Counted from the stretch's first letter, positions 37,560 to 49,699 are shown. The stretch is 59,993 nt of DNA from Smittium culicis (GCA_001970855.1 LSSN01000549.1:1-59993), one strand, 5' to 3'. The notes: generated by a model from the letters alone, not told the origin. Numbers and translations are program-made.

Positions 37560-40500
37560 GCGAAGAAAAATTTCAAGATGTCGGCTACAGCGTCAACCAA
37601 GGTGAGGTTGTTACGAATGGAAGGATGTATACCACTGAATACGAATCCTACATGTAGGGTTCTTGAGACCTTACCCCCAAAGACCACATGTGGAATTCTA
37701 AAAATTAATTCGAGCACAATCTCGAATCGCATTAAGATCCAGAAATTAATCATCTCCACCCTGCAATAATCGGGAGGTAATTTAAATTAAACTTTATTAA
37801 CAGATACATAAAACTCAGTAAATTGGCTGCTAAGAATCACAAACTATTATCCAAACCCGATCAGAACGCTCTAGAATTCGCAATGATAGGAACCCATATT
37901 GAAAATTTTTCAAAAGGTATCATTGTATTCGATAATACGAAGAAATCCAAGATTAATTTCTTTATTAAGAAACCAGTAGCATAGTACAATGTTTATTCAT
38001 AATTGCGCTATACTATGTCTAGAAATAGAAAAACTCTTATGGATTTCTATCTGCACTAATTCAGATTTTGAAAAAGAAATCGATGCAGTGGACCAGAGAT
38101 AATTTTCCCGAGTACCAGCATATTTCCCATCAAAGTGCCATCGAAAAAAATGGTAAGTTAAAAACTGACGAATAAGAATGATAATCTTCTTACACAAGCG
38201 CTATCCAAAAATCAGATCAGCAATTGTCCAAGACAATTACAGAGCCAAAATCTATTTAGCCGATAAAATACCAGCAACCGCAGCTAAATTAACCCTAGAT
38301 GAAGAGGTGTCACCAAATGGAATTAGAACAGACAGTCTGATAGCTGAAAAAGTAACTCCAGCAGTGAAAATCAAATCAATTTCAACCAGAAAACATATTG
38401 GGACCAAGAAACATGCCTAAACAGCCAACATCAGTTTCGTGATCGAGCATGGAAAAGTCCTTAAGATCTGTTCCGGATATAAAATCGAAAAAATATTTTC
38501 ACCGACATGTGCCGCCCCAATAAATGCCAATCTAGCTTAAGTATACCAAAAATTCTAAAAAAAATACATTATTAAACCATGAAAATTTTTTTTGGAGTAT
38601 CACCAGTTACGACCGGGCCGATCGGCGGACTGAAAAATATTTTACGGAAAAATCAAAAATAATTTCAAAAACTGCAGAACTGATCATCCAAAAATCGACG
38701 ACACCAGACCGAACGCCCGAATAACCGATTATTATCCTTTTTTTCTTAAAACGGCTTACTCGGCAGTTAAAGCACATCAAAAGTCAACGGTTAATCCACA
38801 TATTAAGAATTAGAATCAAAATCCCGTTTTTACAGCAGCCGAACCCAACTGGGAAAAAGTTTCACGACCTCCTGGACAGCCACCAGATTTCTAAAGTATT
38901 TTTTTCGAGGCGTTTTTAATTCGGGAGCTATCATAGTATCCATGAACCCAGATAAATGTTTTGTTCCTTCAATTTTTGTGAAAAAAGAGCCTTCGAAGAT
39001 AGGCACGCTGTTGGATATGATATATATCAACGATATTACATTTTATGAAATTTTCAAGATGTTAGCTTCAAGCCATTGAGGAAAATCGTGTTTCCCGGGG
39101 ATTTTATGTGAATTTGAATGTCAAATTAGTACACAATCGTGTTCTTATACACCGTGAATCGAAGAATATGTGCCGCTTCATACATGACAAGACAATATAC
39201 GAGTTTATATCCCTATCATTCGAACTTATCACTGTGCTGAGAGTGTTTTAAAAAATAATGAAAATGGAAATCGAGATGCTCAGTTTGATCGAAATAAATC
39301 TTGAGTTTTACATAGATGGAATCGCAATCTTCATCTCATCGGCGGAGAAATTTTAGAGGCATATAGCGATAGATTTGAAGCACATGGAGAATCTTGGAAT
39401 CACAATGAACCTCATTAAATATTTAATATTTCAAATCAAAAGTCATGCATTTCTTGTGATAATTTCAAATACTCTGATAATGTATCACAGTGTATAAATG
39501 ATACAGAGTGGATGAATTCGAAAACCATTCCACTAAAAAGTAATATTTCAAGTTTTGACAAGCTTTTCTCCTTAACCGGAGTTATTTTGCTGACAAATCA
39601 TCCAGCATATTACTAAACTGTCTGAATTAAAATTTTACCATTATTATTATTACTGTTATTATTATTATATATGTACCTTTTTTCATTTAAAGGAGAATCT
39701 AAAAAAATACAGAGAATTAGAACATATAAGGACCCTCAAATATCTAAATAAATCATTATCGAAAAAATAAAAAAAAATTCCTTCAAAACAAAAAAAATAA
39801 AAACCCTAGTGATATTAAACTAGGTACACATAACAAATAAATAAAACCTGTGATAAATGTCTATCCACATTACCCAGGACTGAGCTAAAAATACTCGAAG
39901 AGAAGTATGAAAAGAATTAGACCACCATTTAACTTTGATAAAAGCAATTAGAATAATCTGGCTGTTCAACGCAACTGCAAAAGCAATAGGTCCGACAGTA
40001 ATGAAATCACTGGAGCTTAATATCGACATAACCAGCTAACTACAGAAATCAAACTTCAGATACAGAGCATTATGCTCGTTTTCAGAAATGTGGCTGTGGG
40101 AACTGAATTGGTGTTACACCTTATATCCGCCACTGGTACCCATCTCAACTGATTATGAATCTGGCGGACCTAAAAGCACACATAACTAAAACTACACATT
40201 CTTTTGGGACAGGCTCGAGGATAGCCAAAAGCGAATTTTTCCTGGTTCAAATATGGGATCCGGAAACACAACAAAATTACTCAAAAAAAAGGTAGTAAGC
40301 TTCTCTGGTACATATTTTAATTCTAAATGCACGACTCTGTGAAATTCAAAAGTAAGGATACATTCAAAAAACATGATGTTCTAGGGTATTACCATGTAAG
40401 GAGGGGAAAATTCGAGCCACAAACAATTAATACTGCAAATTAATGGCAGAAAATTGCCATTAAAAACAATATCAAAGTATAAATCAACCAGATAGTCAAT

Positions 40501-41520
40501 TACGAGAAAATTTTAGCGTATTATCTATTTAAGAGTTCCAAAAACCTTGGGAATGGAGGATATCTATGTAATTTTTATGATCTGTGAACAAGAGGTGGGA
40601 TCCGCTGAAGTTAAATATTACGCATAAGCAGCCAATAGAAGCCTAGTTATACATTTATTCCAGGACTAAGAAACGAATTCCATGGGCATGAATGATCTCT
40701 ATCGTTCCTGACGAAAGATGGATGCGTACGAAATTCCACACACACCCTGTTTTCCCAGCAATACTACTGGTAATAATGGAGAATATAAAAATGTCAATTA
40801 TCACACCCAACTCGGAATCTCAACACTAGAAACCATTTTTACAGATTTTGCAGTTTTATCACTTAAAATATTCTCGGATGAATTCCTTCAGCGGGTGATT
40901 TGTGCATCAAAAAATATAATAAAAAATACTATGCTGTTTTTACATTGCGACCTAAAACTTAAAAACGATTCTATTAGGTCAAATAAAAAACGAAATTATG
41001 CTTCATTCCAGAAAAAATTCTAAATATAGACTTCCAGTTACCAATTAAACATAAAAAATACGACTAGTTAATCCTAGCTAATTATATTGCGTCTCTGATA
41101 AAAAACCAAAATCTGCACTAATTCACACTACTGCAGTTTCTGAATATTGGATGTGGTTTAAACCAACCAATAAGACTATCACTCCAGGCAGAAGAATAGG
41201 GAAGCTTTTGAAAGGGCTAAAAAATAGGGTAGAAAAAATCCCCAGCGAATATCCTACATATATTTAACCTCGCTTAAATACTTTAAAACATGGAGAAATA
41301 ACAATAAATTGCTCTTGATATAATTGGCTAAGAAAAAAGTCAACCTTTTAACACATTAAATTTCTTTGAGACAACGATATAAACTTGAATGAATCCAACG
41401 ATCTCACATTGGCAAATCTGAAGATGGGAATTCGAGTGCCTATTGTATTCAAAAAATAAGGAGAAAAAACACAAAAAGCATATGGCTCTCGCCTTTAGAT
41501 ATTGAAATAAATGGTTTTCC
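37560..41520 (+). mobile_element. Degenerate DIRS-type retrotransposon 2
   Basis: Many frame breaks, but plus-strand pieces follow DIRS order. A gag-like region comes first, with coherent segments at 37578-37766 and 37825-37980 (KLSKLAAKNHKLLSKPDQNA). A GPIGGLKNIL block (about 38610) resembles the start of DIRS reverse transcriptase. The RT core follows: GAIIVSMNPDKCFVPSIFVK (about 38923-38990), the catalytic box changed to YIDG (39309-39320), and RHIAIDLKHMENLGI (about 39360). A thumb-like IIWLFNATAKAIGPTVMKSL is at about 39950. A recombinase-like segment ends near 41460. It abuts the left end of the second DIRS element. The right boundary is set by the neighbour; the left one is uncertain. 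Confidence 0.6.
38780..39480 (+). pseudogene. Reverse transcriptase remnant of DIRS element 2
   Basis: The strongest coding trace in this element. It carries the pre-catalytic CFVPSIFVKKEPSKIGTLLD segment, which matches the VPKKxGxLRPVLD region of DIRS enzymes, and then EFYIDGIAIFISSAEKF. The second Asp of the YxDD box is Gly, so the enzyme would be inactive even if the frame were intact. Differences from the YLDDLL-bearing neighbour show a separate lineage. Confidence 0.6.
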
Positions 41521-41560
41521 TGTTAAGATTCTCGAATTATACCTATTAATTTACTCACAT

Positions 41561-41674
41561 TATACTTCACTATGGTATAATATAATGTGTCTCATCTTTT
41601 AATGGCTAAACGAAAATTTCAAATAAACTAATTACTAATTAGTCATATAAAAATAATAGTAAATCAAAAAAAAA
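41561..41674 (+). repeat. Left inverted terminal repeat of DIRS 1
   Basis: Contains GGTATAATATAATGTG, TCTCATCTTTTAATGGCTAA, CGAAAATTTCAAATAAACTA and ATTACTAATTAGTCATA. The reverse complement of 45668-45770 repeats this with few changes. Confidence 0.9.
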
Positions 41675-41848
41675 TTTTTTTTCAGGTATATATCCTTTGG
41701 TACGTCCTTCTGATAACTTTATCGTCTTTTCTTTCGCAATGGTACTCAAACTCATTAGAAAAAGATATTCTTATTAAAACAAATCTTTTAACTATTATAA
41801 TTTATCAGATTCTAAAAAAAAAAAAACCTCCAATTTAATTTAGCAAAC

Positions 41849-42676
41849 ATGGAGCAACAACTTTAGACAAGATATCCGAGCTTAATGATAAGATTAATTG
41901 ATTTATGACAATAGGAAATTCTGATGAAGAGGATATTGAGGACAATTACATCACAGCCCATAGCCAAATATTTGACCTCCAAACCTAGCCAAAACTCATT
42001 GAATCACTTCCTAGTTTAGAAGAAGACATTTTCCGCGCTCCATTGTCCAAGGAGTAAAAGTGGGAGATAATACACTCATTATCACATACTGTATGAATGA
42101 AATACAGCCAGCCTCTAATAAATAACAAAGCATCTTATGAAATTAAGAAAATGGATACCTCCTACTATAATATTCAGTCTTTCCTTGCTCAGACGACTAT
42201 ACCGGTTGATTTTTATTTTCACCATCTGCTGCAACTGGAATAGGTGCCATCAGATGATCCGAGAATAATGTTTTCAAGCGCAATGAGGATGCTTCTAGCA
42301 GAATCAGGAACTATGATCACTCAGGCAAGGTTGGAAAACCTGCACCAGGGATTAAACCTTCCGGGCCGCGCAATTCAAGTAAATCCCACATGCAATCAAC
42401 ACCTAATGACTAATCCAAACTATCGAAACTTATATTTCCTAAAAAAGCCACTAAAACTTCACGCAGCCGGTCCTTTCGTCAGCGCCAGAAGTTTGGCAGT
42501 GCGCAACCTGCGACTGCATATTCCTTCCAAGTTACAACGGCGCCAAATAATCAGGCGGAAAACACAAAACATAGCTTTTCAAAGTACTCAAACTCTAACC
42601 AGGGGTTTCGGGGAAGCAGAGTCAGGGGTCGCGGCTGTGGAAAATCCCACTATGCGGCGGTCTACACGCATTTAGA
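41849..42676 (+). pseudogene. DIRS 1 gag-like pseudogene
   Basis: Begins at an ATG at 41849 but meets stops almost at once. Coherent pieces include TIGNSDEEDIEDNYIT, PLINNKASYEIKKMDTSYYN and the best part, 42244-42450, with MFSSAMRMLLAESGTMITQA and LENLHQGLNLPG, which resembles the gag of fungal DIRS elements. After a frame change near 42460 the tail has QGFRGSRVRGRGCGKSHYAA, an RGG-type nucleic-acid-binding end, and ends near 42676. Confidence 0.65.
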
Positions 42677-42688
42677 GAAGTACGGGGG

Positions 42689-44090
42689 TTGCCTACAAAC
42701 GATCTCTGGGTGCAAAAAAAAATAAACAGAGGATACAATCCACCTCTGTTAAACCCACTGCAGATGAAAAGGGTTTCGCAACCAAGCAGACGGAAAATGG
42801 AACCAAAAGCCGCGAAGGCAATGACCAAGGAAGTTTCTCAGTTACTAGCAAAAAACGCCATTACAGAGGTATCAAAACATTTTGCCGGGTTCTACAGCGA
42901 GATTTTTACAATCCCAAAAAAATCGGGAGAACTGCGCCCAGTTTTAAATATGCGCCCACTAAACCGATTTATAAATCAGCGGAGCTTCAAAATTGAATCA
43001 CCTGCGTCAACATGCAGGATGATGCGGCGGAAAGATTTCCTTAATTTATTAGGCCTATCGGATGCATTCCTGCATATAATGATAAACTAATTATCCAGGA
43101 AATATTTGAGATTCCAATGGAATTGGAGAGCATAGCAATTCATGGTTCTCCCATTCGGAATGAGCATGTCACTAATAGTATTTAACAAAATACTTAAACC
43201 AGAGATATTGTGGGTCAGGTCACAAGGTATCAGAATGTCAGCCTATTTAGACGATCTCCTCATTATGGGCTCGTCAAAATCCAACTGCGCAACGGTCACA
43301 AAACTAGTAATTGCTAAATTTTAGGAGTAAGGTTTTTTAATGCAATTAGCCAAATCCAATCTTAACCCGTCGCAGACAATTCAACATTTAGGCATGCTAA
43401 TAAACACCAGAAATATGACTTTGAAGGTTCCCTCAAACAGAATCAGAGACCTCGAGAGAGAAGCCTTATCGATTTTTAGAAAAGGGCAAGCTACTATAAG
43501 GGGCCTTGCTTCATTCATTGGGAAGGCACAAGCCATGTCGGTGGCAATCCTGTTAAGACGCCTGAATTTGAGAAAGATCCAAGAGCTGAAGATAAAATCC
43601 TTGGAATCGTTGAGAGACTGGTCTGAAACAGTCCAACTGAAGGATCATGCAACCCAGAACCTAACATGGTGGAAAGAGCAATTATCAAGATGGTATGGGA
43701 ATTGCCTCTTTCCAGAGATTCCAGAAATAGAACTCTACACAGATGCCAGCGACACCGATTCGGGGATATTTGCGGGATCCCAAGTATTTTTGTGTCATAG
43801 CCAGAGCGCCTGAAGAACTTGCACATCAATGAAAAAGAGCTGTTGAAAATTTTATACTCAGTAAGGCCTCCGACTGTTGCTGGGAATTCTGTTCGGGTTT
43901 AATCAGACAATACCACAATTATTTCATACATAAGGAAGTTTGGGGGGAGGGCAGTATCAGAGAAACTTCTAGAAATATCAAAAAGGATATGGAGCCATTG
44001 CTTAGAAACAGGAACCCGCCTCAGATAGCTTATGTACCGACTTCGACGAACCCTGCAGATGCCCCATCCAGGATGACCGCTCAAACGAAA
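42689..44090 (+). pseudogene. DIRS 1 reverse transcriptase-RNase H pseudogene
   Basis: The fingers have FTIPKKSGELRPVLNMRPLN (about 42905-42965). The palm gives LSDAFLHIMI, then after a shift LPFGMSMSLIVFNKILKPEI, and the intact catalytic YLDDLL at 43244-43261. The thumb includes IRGLASFIGKAQAMS. RNase H begins with ELYTDASDTDSGIFAG (43730-43777), where DIRS enzymes usually have DASDxGWG; the expected Trp is missing. TNPADAPSRMT (about 44048-44080) ends the RNase H block. Stops interrupt at about 43090, 43324 and 43813. Confidence 0.82.
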
Positions 44091-44099
44091 TAGTCATTG

Positions 44100-45434
44100 G
44101 ACACTACAATCTTCAAATAAATTCAGGAGATGTTTGGTCACAACGACGTAGACTTATTTGCGGCAGAACAAAACAAAAAGTGATACCTATAATACAGCTT
44201 GTACAAAGATATTGAGGCTGTGGGAATCAATTCTCTAGCTCACTCACGGACCAATTTGACGAGTCCTAACAGCTTCCCACCGTGGAACTTGATCATTCAA
44301 GTTATCCAGAAAGTCTTTCGAAAGAGGATAAAAATGACGATGATAACGCCAAACTGACCATCGGAAATTTGGTATCCAGATGTTACCAGCCTCAGTAGTT
44401 ATACCAGACCCGAAAAGCGGCAAATATCCACATTCAAAGAACAAATCGTGGAGTTTGATGGCTTTGAGGATAAGCAGGGCTCCCTCTTCAGTCAAGGCTC
44501 GGCAAATAAAGCCATCGGAATTATTTTGAGCAACCCAAGGAATAGAAAGAGACTTAGACAAAACCACCCGGCCCAAAAAAGGTTTCTAAGCTGAATACAA
44601 TCTGAAAAAATATCACGAAAAATTAACGCAGCTAATGTAATTATTTTTCTAGCAAAACTTTTTGTAGACGAAAAGCTATTCATTTCCACCATAAATTCAT
44701 ACAAATCTGCTATACTTAATATCTATGAAAATTCAAAGGAAATCGCCTCTCAGCCAAGTTTTATCACTTTCTTTAAGACATTTCAAGAAACATCAATAGT
44801 ATCGTTCATAAGACCTAAATTTGATCTAATACCAGTGATAAAACAGTTAAGATCATGAGGACCGATAAAAAATTTGGAAATAAATGAGTTAACAGCAAAA
44901 CTGTGCTGGTTGCTATCAACGTGTGGTTTTTTGCGTTCAAGTGTTCTTCACAGAGTCAACGATGCCCAAACCTTGGTTTCGGAAGAGTATGTTATGTTAG
45001 CTATCGCTGCTCCTAAGGAAAAGTGCAAAAGAATACCAATATGAAAATCTTGAGAAATAAAATCTATTACTGACAAGACTATGTGCCCAGTAGAAACTTT
45101 TATAGAGTAAAAAAAGAGTATAGTTGATGTAGAATGCTTGAAAGAACACAAAAAACATCCTGAGATCAAACTATTAATAACTTTTAGAAAAATAGGCGAT
45201 TACTCAAGAGCACTGATCAGAAATTCAAATAATCGTTACATATACTCTCTGACTGACCTTATGGATCTCTCGGCGGGAAATACACTTCTAAAAACTGGAG
45301 CATTGGGGCCCACCATAACGGCTGCAGCCGGCGTGCCAGCACCAGAAATAGTTTCACAGGCTTTCTGGTCAAACTATTATATCTATGACAAATACTATCG
45401 CCTTTCTCGCAGTAACTCTTCTAATTGGACATAA
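44100..45434 (+). pseudogene. DIRS 1 tyrosine recombinase pseudogene
   Basis: A connecting segment with DVDLFAAEQNK is followed by an N-terminal helical region with NAANVIIFLAKLFVDEKLFI and INSYKSAILNIYE. The catalytic domain begins with NELTAKLCWLLSTCGFLRSS (about 44885-44945), covering the first Arg of the Arg-His-Arg-Tyr set. After frame breaks the C-terminus is intact (45138-45434): TAAAGVPAPEIVSQAFWSNY, then YIYDKYYRLSRSN, holding the nucleophile Tyr at about residue 86-87 of that frame. This order is diagnostic of DIRS/Ngaro recombinases. Confidence 0.8.
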
Positions 45435-45449
45435 TCAGTACTGCCTCTG

Positions 45450-45548
45450 GAGTCACATAATATTATACATAGTGACGTATAATTTAAGAATTAGTCGATT
45501 TTAAGAAGATAAATTTATATTATACAACATGGTATCATATTATGTCAC
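45450..45548 (+). repeat. Internal complementary region of DIRS 1
   Basis: The left part (45450-45482, GAGTCACATAATATTATA then CATAGTGACGTATAAT) is complementary to the outer left end of the element (41561-41594). The right part (45531-45545, GGTATCATATTATGT) is an exact complement of 45743-45757 at the outer right end. This matches the known DIRS circle-junction template. Confidence 0.85.
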
Positions 45549-45667
45549 ACCCTCAAGCTCCTTATTATTATAATTTATACCAGTGCATTCGATGATAAAT
45601 TTATTAAAAGGACATACCAAAGGCTATTTACTTGAAAAAACAATGAAAAAAGAGAAAAAAATTTTCA

Positions 45668-45770
45668 ATTGATTTTATTTGTTTATGACTAATTAATAAT
45701 TAGTTTATTTGAAATTTTCTTTTAGCCAATAAAAGATGAGAAACATAATATGATACCCTGTTAGTATAAT
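45668..45770 (-). repeat. Right inverted terminal repeat of DIRS 1
   Basis: Reverse complement of the left repeat: TGACTAATTAATAATTAG, TTTATTTGAAATTTTC, TTTTAGCCAATAAAAGATGA and GAAACATAATATGATACC. The two ends differ at scattered positions, more than expected for a recent insertion. Confidence 0.9.
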
Positions 45771-45772
45771 AT

Positions 45773-46370
45773 AAATAATCTTATTTAAATCGTTTAATTC
45801 TTATACTAATGCTATAATAAACAAGAAAATAAATAACTTTTTATTCATGACCACCACAAAAGAAACTTCATAAAATAAAATTGTATACAGGATTAAGACT
45901 TCCTAGATAGCCATTGGCTCAAATATTACTGATCACAGGAATAGATCAGTATCAGCTACGAAAACAGTTTTATCTGGAGTAAGACTCGAAAGGATTTTTC
46001 TATAGGCCGATACTACCAGTGAAAAAACTTTATAAAAAAATTTTTTTTTAAATCAAATAACAGCATTCAGTTACCAAATCCTCAAACCTTGGAAATTATC
46101 ACCCTAAAAACACACCAATTTTGAGAGGATCTTCGGTCCTGGAGAGCATTCTAGACCGTTAAAAAGTAAGTGGAGAATAATTGAAGACTGTTTGAGGGAA
46201 TAAAGATCTCGAAAATGATTGAACCTCTCTATAATTCCCTAAAAAAAATTTCCTATAGAATTAAAGCCTTTAGAAATGACTAATTGTACCAGAGAGGTGA
46301 TTCTGAGGTTTAATATAGTGTAAAAGATTATTAGATAAAAGAAATAAAATAGTAGTAAGATTAAAAAAAG
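45773..46370. other. Flank of DIRS 1, nothing recognised
   Basis: No continuation of DIRS element 2 could be shown here, so element 1 appears to lie beside element 2 and not inside it. Confidence 0.4.
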
Positions 46371-46380
46371 AGTATAAATA

Positions 46381-46437
46381 CTAACGACTAACGACTAACG
46401 ACTAACGACTAACGACTAAAGACTAAAGACTAAATAC
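46381..46437 (+). repeat. Heptanucleotide tandem repeat (CTAACGA)n
   Basis: Five or more copies of CTAACGA followed by two of CTAAAGA. The reverse complement TCGTTAG is reminiscent of telomere-type repeats but does not match a standard one. Confidence 0.9.
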
Positions 46438-46970
46438 TTTTATTAAGACGAGGACAAGAGTAGATAAACAGAACATGAATTTGTGGTAGATTTCAAGATA
46501 ACACTACATTTATTTTCAATTAAGGGTTTTGATATGATTTATTAAAGATTTTGTTCGAAAAAAAAAATAAAAACTAAGAATCAAGGTTTAAAATTTAAAG
46601 TTTTAGATTAGTGCAAGTATTTAAAATGTTTAAGCATATAGATATACGAGATTTAAGATTCAACTACTTTTTACTCTTTGGTATATTTTGGAGCTTGTTT
46701 ATTTGTTAGCTATAAAAATTTATTTTAAAACTAAAGAGAATATGATGGGACATTATTTTATAATAATTTTTTTCGAGAGCGCGTTCAAAGTTTTGGCCAC
46801 TGTTAGCTTTTATATATAAATTCGGTAAGCTAAAATTTAAATACGTTTCCACTTATTATTAGTATTACTTTTGTTATTTTTCATTTTATGCTGTAGTGCT
46901 TAATTAATTAATTTTTTTTCTTTCTTCATTTCTTTGTAATCGGTCGTGAAATCACTCTACGACAAATATG

Positions 46971-47240
46971 TGTTGAAAAGGCTAGTCTTCTCTTATGGAA
47001 GACTAAGAATCTCTTTATGTATCTAGTTTTGGTGTGTTGATTCATGAGGTTTGCAATATAGAAATTAAGCCAGGATTGCCTGTATAACAATAAACTTAAT
47101 GCCTTAGATATTAATTGCCAATGGGGACAATAGGAATTGTGATGATTAGATATTGCTTGAAACTTCATTTATTAAATTTTATTTTTACTACTTTAAGATC
47201 TATTTATACCTACCATAAAGTGAAATATGGCCAAAATGGT
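46971..47240 (+). mobile_element. Possible LTR fragment, copy L4
   Basis: Starts TGTTGAAAAGGCTAGTCTTC, followed by TCTTATGGAAGACTAAGAATC, so the first 40 bases form a hairpin, then CTTTATG. The layout (TGTTGAA, hairpin, CTTTAT) equals that of the L1-L3 repeats. The right part (47177-47239) is the second copy of the 65-base repeat seen at 37247-37311. A 80-codon minus frame inside (46926-47168) is not recognised. Confidence 0.35.
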
Positions 47241-49079
47241 CTACCAAAAATTGTTTTTCTTCTATTTTTTTTTGAGAGTTAATTTTTTTTTATTTTAATC
47301 AATAAAAAATTTAAATTTCTTTGATTTAGAATTACGTCTTTTATACAGAGAAAAAGAGAGAAAAAAAGATATGATTTTAAGGATTAATTTCAATCTAACT
47401 TATGATGCCTAAGCGAGAATTATATAAGGTATGATAACAACGATAAAATTAGTATAAAGTAATATTAAATTAAATTATTAAAAATTTTTATAGTTAATTT
47501 ATCTTATTGTCTTACTTGGTATCACCAACATTGTTTACATTTTGCTGAGGAATCATTAATTTTCCCATTATTTTTCCCGGCTTGTCATGATTAACTCTTC
47601 AACGAAATAATATAACATTTTTTTTCACATAATTTGAGGAAAATCGAAAAGCAAAATCTGAAAAATGATATAGTATTTGAAATTTTGTTTTAATAGTATA
47701 CGGTTTATTTAGATATTTTTACTTGTTGATACAAATTAAATAAAAAATTCTATAAGCTAAATATAAATTCAAAGCTTTATAAAAATGCCCGATAATGGTT
47801 TATTCATTATTTTATTAATACTTAAATTGACCAATTGAATATATAAAAAAAATTCATATAAAATTTGTTTATTAAATTTGAAAAATATATCAATTATAAC
47901 CTTATTCATCTAGTTTTGACTTTATATTTTGTTAATTTTGGATCAATTATTATTTTTAGTTTAAAAATATTTTAGATTTTTTTGCCTATGTATTAAAATT
48001 AATTTAGATTAATAAAATATAAGTTATATTCAATAAGTAAATCCATGCTTGCTTGAAATAAATAAAATATATTTTTCAATCAATTAAATTGGAGCTTAGT
48101 TAGAATATTTGATTAATAATTAACATTTATTCATTGTTTTTTGTATTTAATGGAATTTTTTTCTAAATAGATAAGTTAATTTATTTGATATTAGAATATT
48201 TTTTGAGATATTTTTAGTGTTTATAACTTGATATAGAAAAAGAATATTGTAATTTATAAACATGAAACAATTTAAAATCTATTAAATAATAAAAATATTT
48301 TTCAATTATATAATTAGTATCAAAAATAAAAATACTAAAAAAAACTTATACTGATAAAAAATTAAATTTAAAACATTTAAAAAATTTTTTTAAATCAAGG
48401 TTTGTTTAAATTAAAATTTCCTAATGAAAACTATTTGATATCAAATATCATAACCAGAACTTTAAAATATTTTAGAAATAAGATTTCACAAAGACTAAAA
48501 TTTATTATATGAAATTTTTTGTGAGCAAAAAAAAAACCTCATGACTAGAAAAATTACTTATTCTTTACTTGACTGTTTTAGTCAAAATATCGTAACGAAA
48601 AAAAAAAGCTTTGGTTATAAAATAAAATAATTTGTGGATTTATTAATTTTTAAAAGTTTGAATTTAAGAGAATCAAAATATATAAATAATATTTTTCATT
48701 TAATGGCTAATTTATTTCAAAATAAAAGAATATTAATATTTAAAGATTGAAATTATTTTTATTAGTAAATAATTGATTTTATATTAATATATAAATAATA
48801 TAGAAAAATATATTAATATTTGAAATACTATTTAACTTTTACTCTTGAATTTCGGGTTATTTTACAGAATTTATAAACTCTGACAAGTTTTTTTTTTTGT
48901 AAACAAATCGAGGCATTAACCCTTTAAAAAAATTTTTTTTGTTATATGTAATAGTCCATTTCATTTATTGTAATAGCTATTGCGTCTCCAAAAAATATAT
49001 TTTAAAAATAATAAAAATAACATAATTCCATAAAATAAAATATTACATAATAATCTACTAGAAAAAAATCAATGATTTT
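47241..49079. other. AT-rich stretch, no gene seen
   Basis: Extremely AT-rich, with short frames only. Nothing supported. Confidence 0.5.
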
Positions 49080-49699
49080 TGTAAAAAAGATGATGGAATT
49101 CTCGAATGTTTTTTGTAAGCTTAATAGTGTCGGAGGGTCTACCAGATGGGGTAAGCCCACCGCTTCGGTACCCGGGACATGTATAGTATCATAGAGTATA
49201 CTAACTGGCGGGGTCTTTGGATTTTGATCCTCCTCGTAGTTCGCACCCGGAGGAGAAGGGGTGCGAGAAGGAAAGAAATTCCTTAGATTCATAGCGGCTT
49301 GGTTCGAGTGGAGGCTCTAGAGAAATAAGAGGGAGGATAAACTGAATAGGTACAAGGTGAGTTGGTCCTTGGAGGATTTTTTTTTGAATAAGTATTGAAA
49401 ATTTTATTTTTAAAAGCTCTATCTATAGGATAGGTTGCTCTACCGGGGATTGACCAGGTCAGAAAAGAAAAAAGAAATAATTTTAAACAAAAGAAAAAAA
49501 GCGTGAAAAAGTCCCGTAGCCAGACATCAGGGCCTTTCCGCCTTTATATATGATCCGGAAATTATTGAAATAATAAAAAAAAGTAAAAAAAAAATATTAT
49601 TATTATTTTTTTTTTATAGTTTAGGGCGAGTTAAATATTTTCTGCCAATATCCAGGCGTCTATTGGGCAAACCCAGAAGGTTCCTTGGAATTCACGACA
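49080..49699 (-). mobile_element. LTR, leader and gag start of a retrotransposon (fragment)
   Basis: The segment is GC-richer than its surroundings. On the minus strand it opens TGTCGTGAATTCCAAGGAAC at 49699, has a TATA box CATATATAAAGGCGG (about 49540-49555), a leader with CTGACCTGGTCAATCC, and an ATG at 49292. That frame reads MNLRNFFPSRTPSPPGANYE, a Pro-rich start that could be gag, and the homology-like composition ends near 49085, where AT-rich sequence resumes. The TG start, TATA box and following frame suggest a 5'-end fragment of an LTR element. Captured host sequence is the alternative. Confidence 0.4.

Larger units (their letters stand above)
41561..45772 (+). mobile_element. DIRS-type retrotransposon 1 with inverted repeats
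   Basis: A 4.2-kb element in the order gag, RT-RNase H, tyrosine recombinase, with inverted terminal repeats and an internal complementary region rather than LTRs. DIRS elements replicate through a circle and integrate by the recombinase instead of a DDE integrase. All frames carry stops or shifts, so this copy is inactive. Its GC content and codon pattern are clearly higher than the flanks. A methyltransferase-like domain, found in some DIRS elements, was not seen. Confidence 0.85.

Noticed and set aside
46926..47168. 80-codon minus-strand frame as a gene
   Set aside because: No recognisable domain, and it overlaps an LTR-like repeat whose other part is dispersed.
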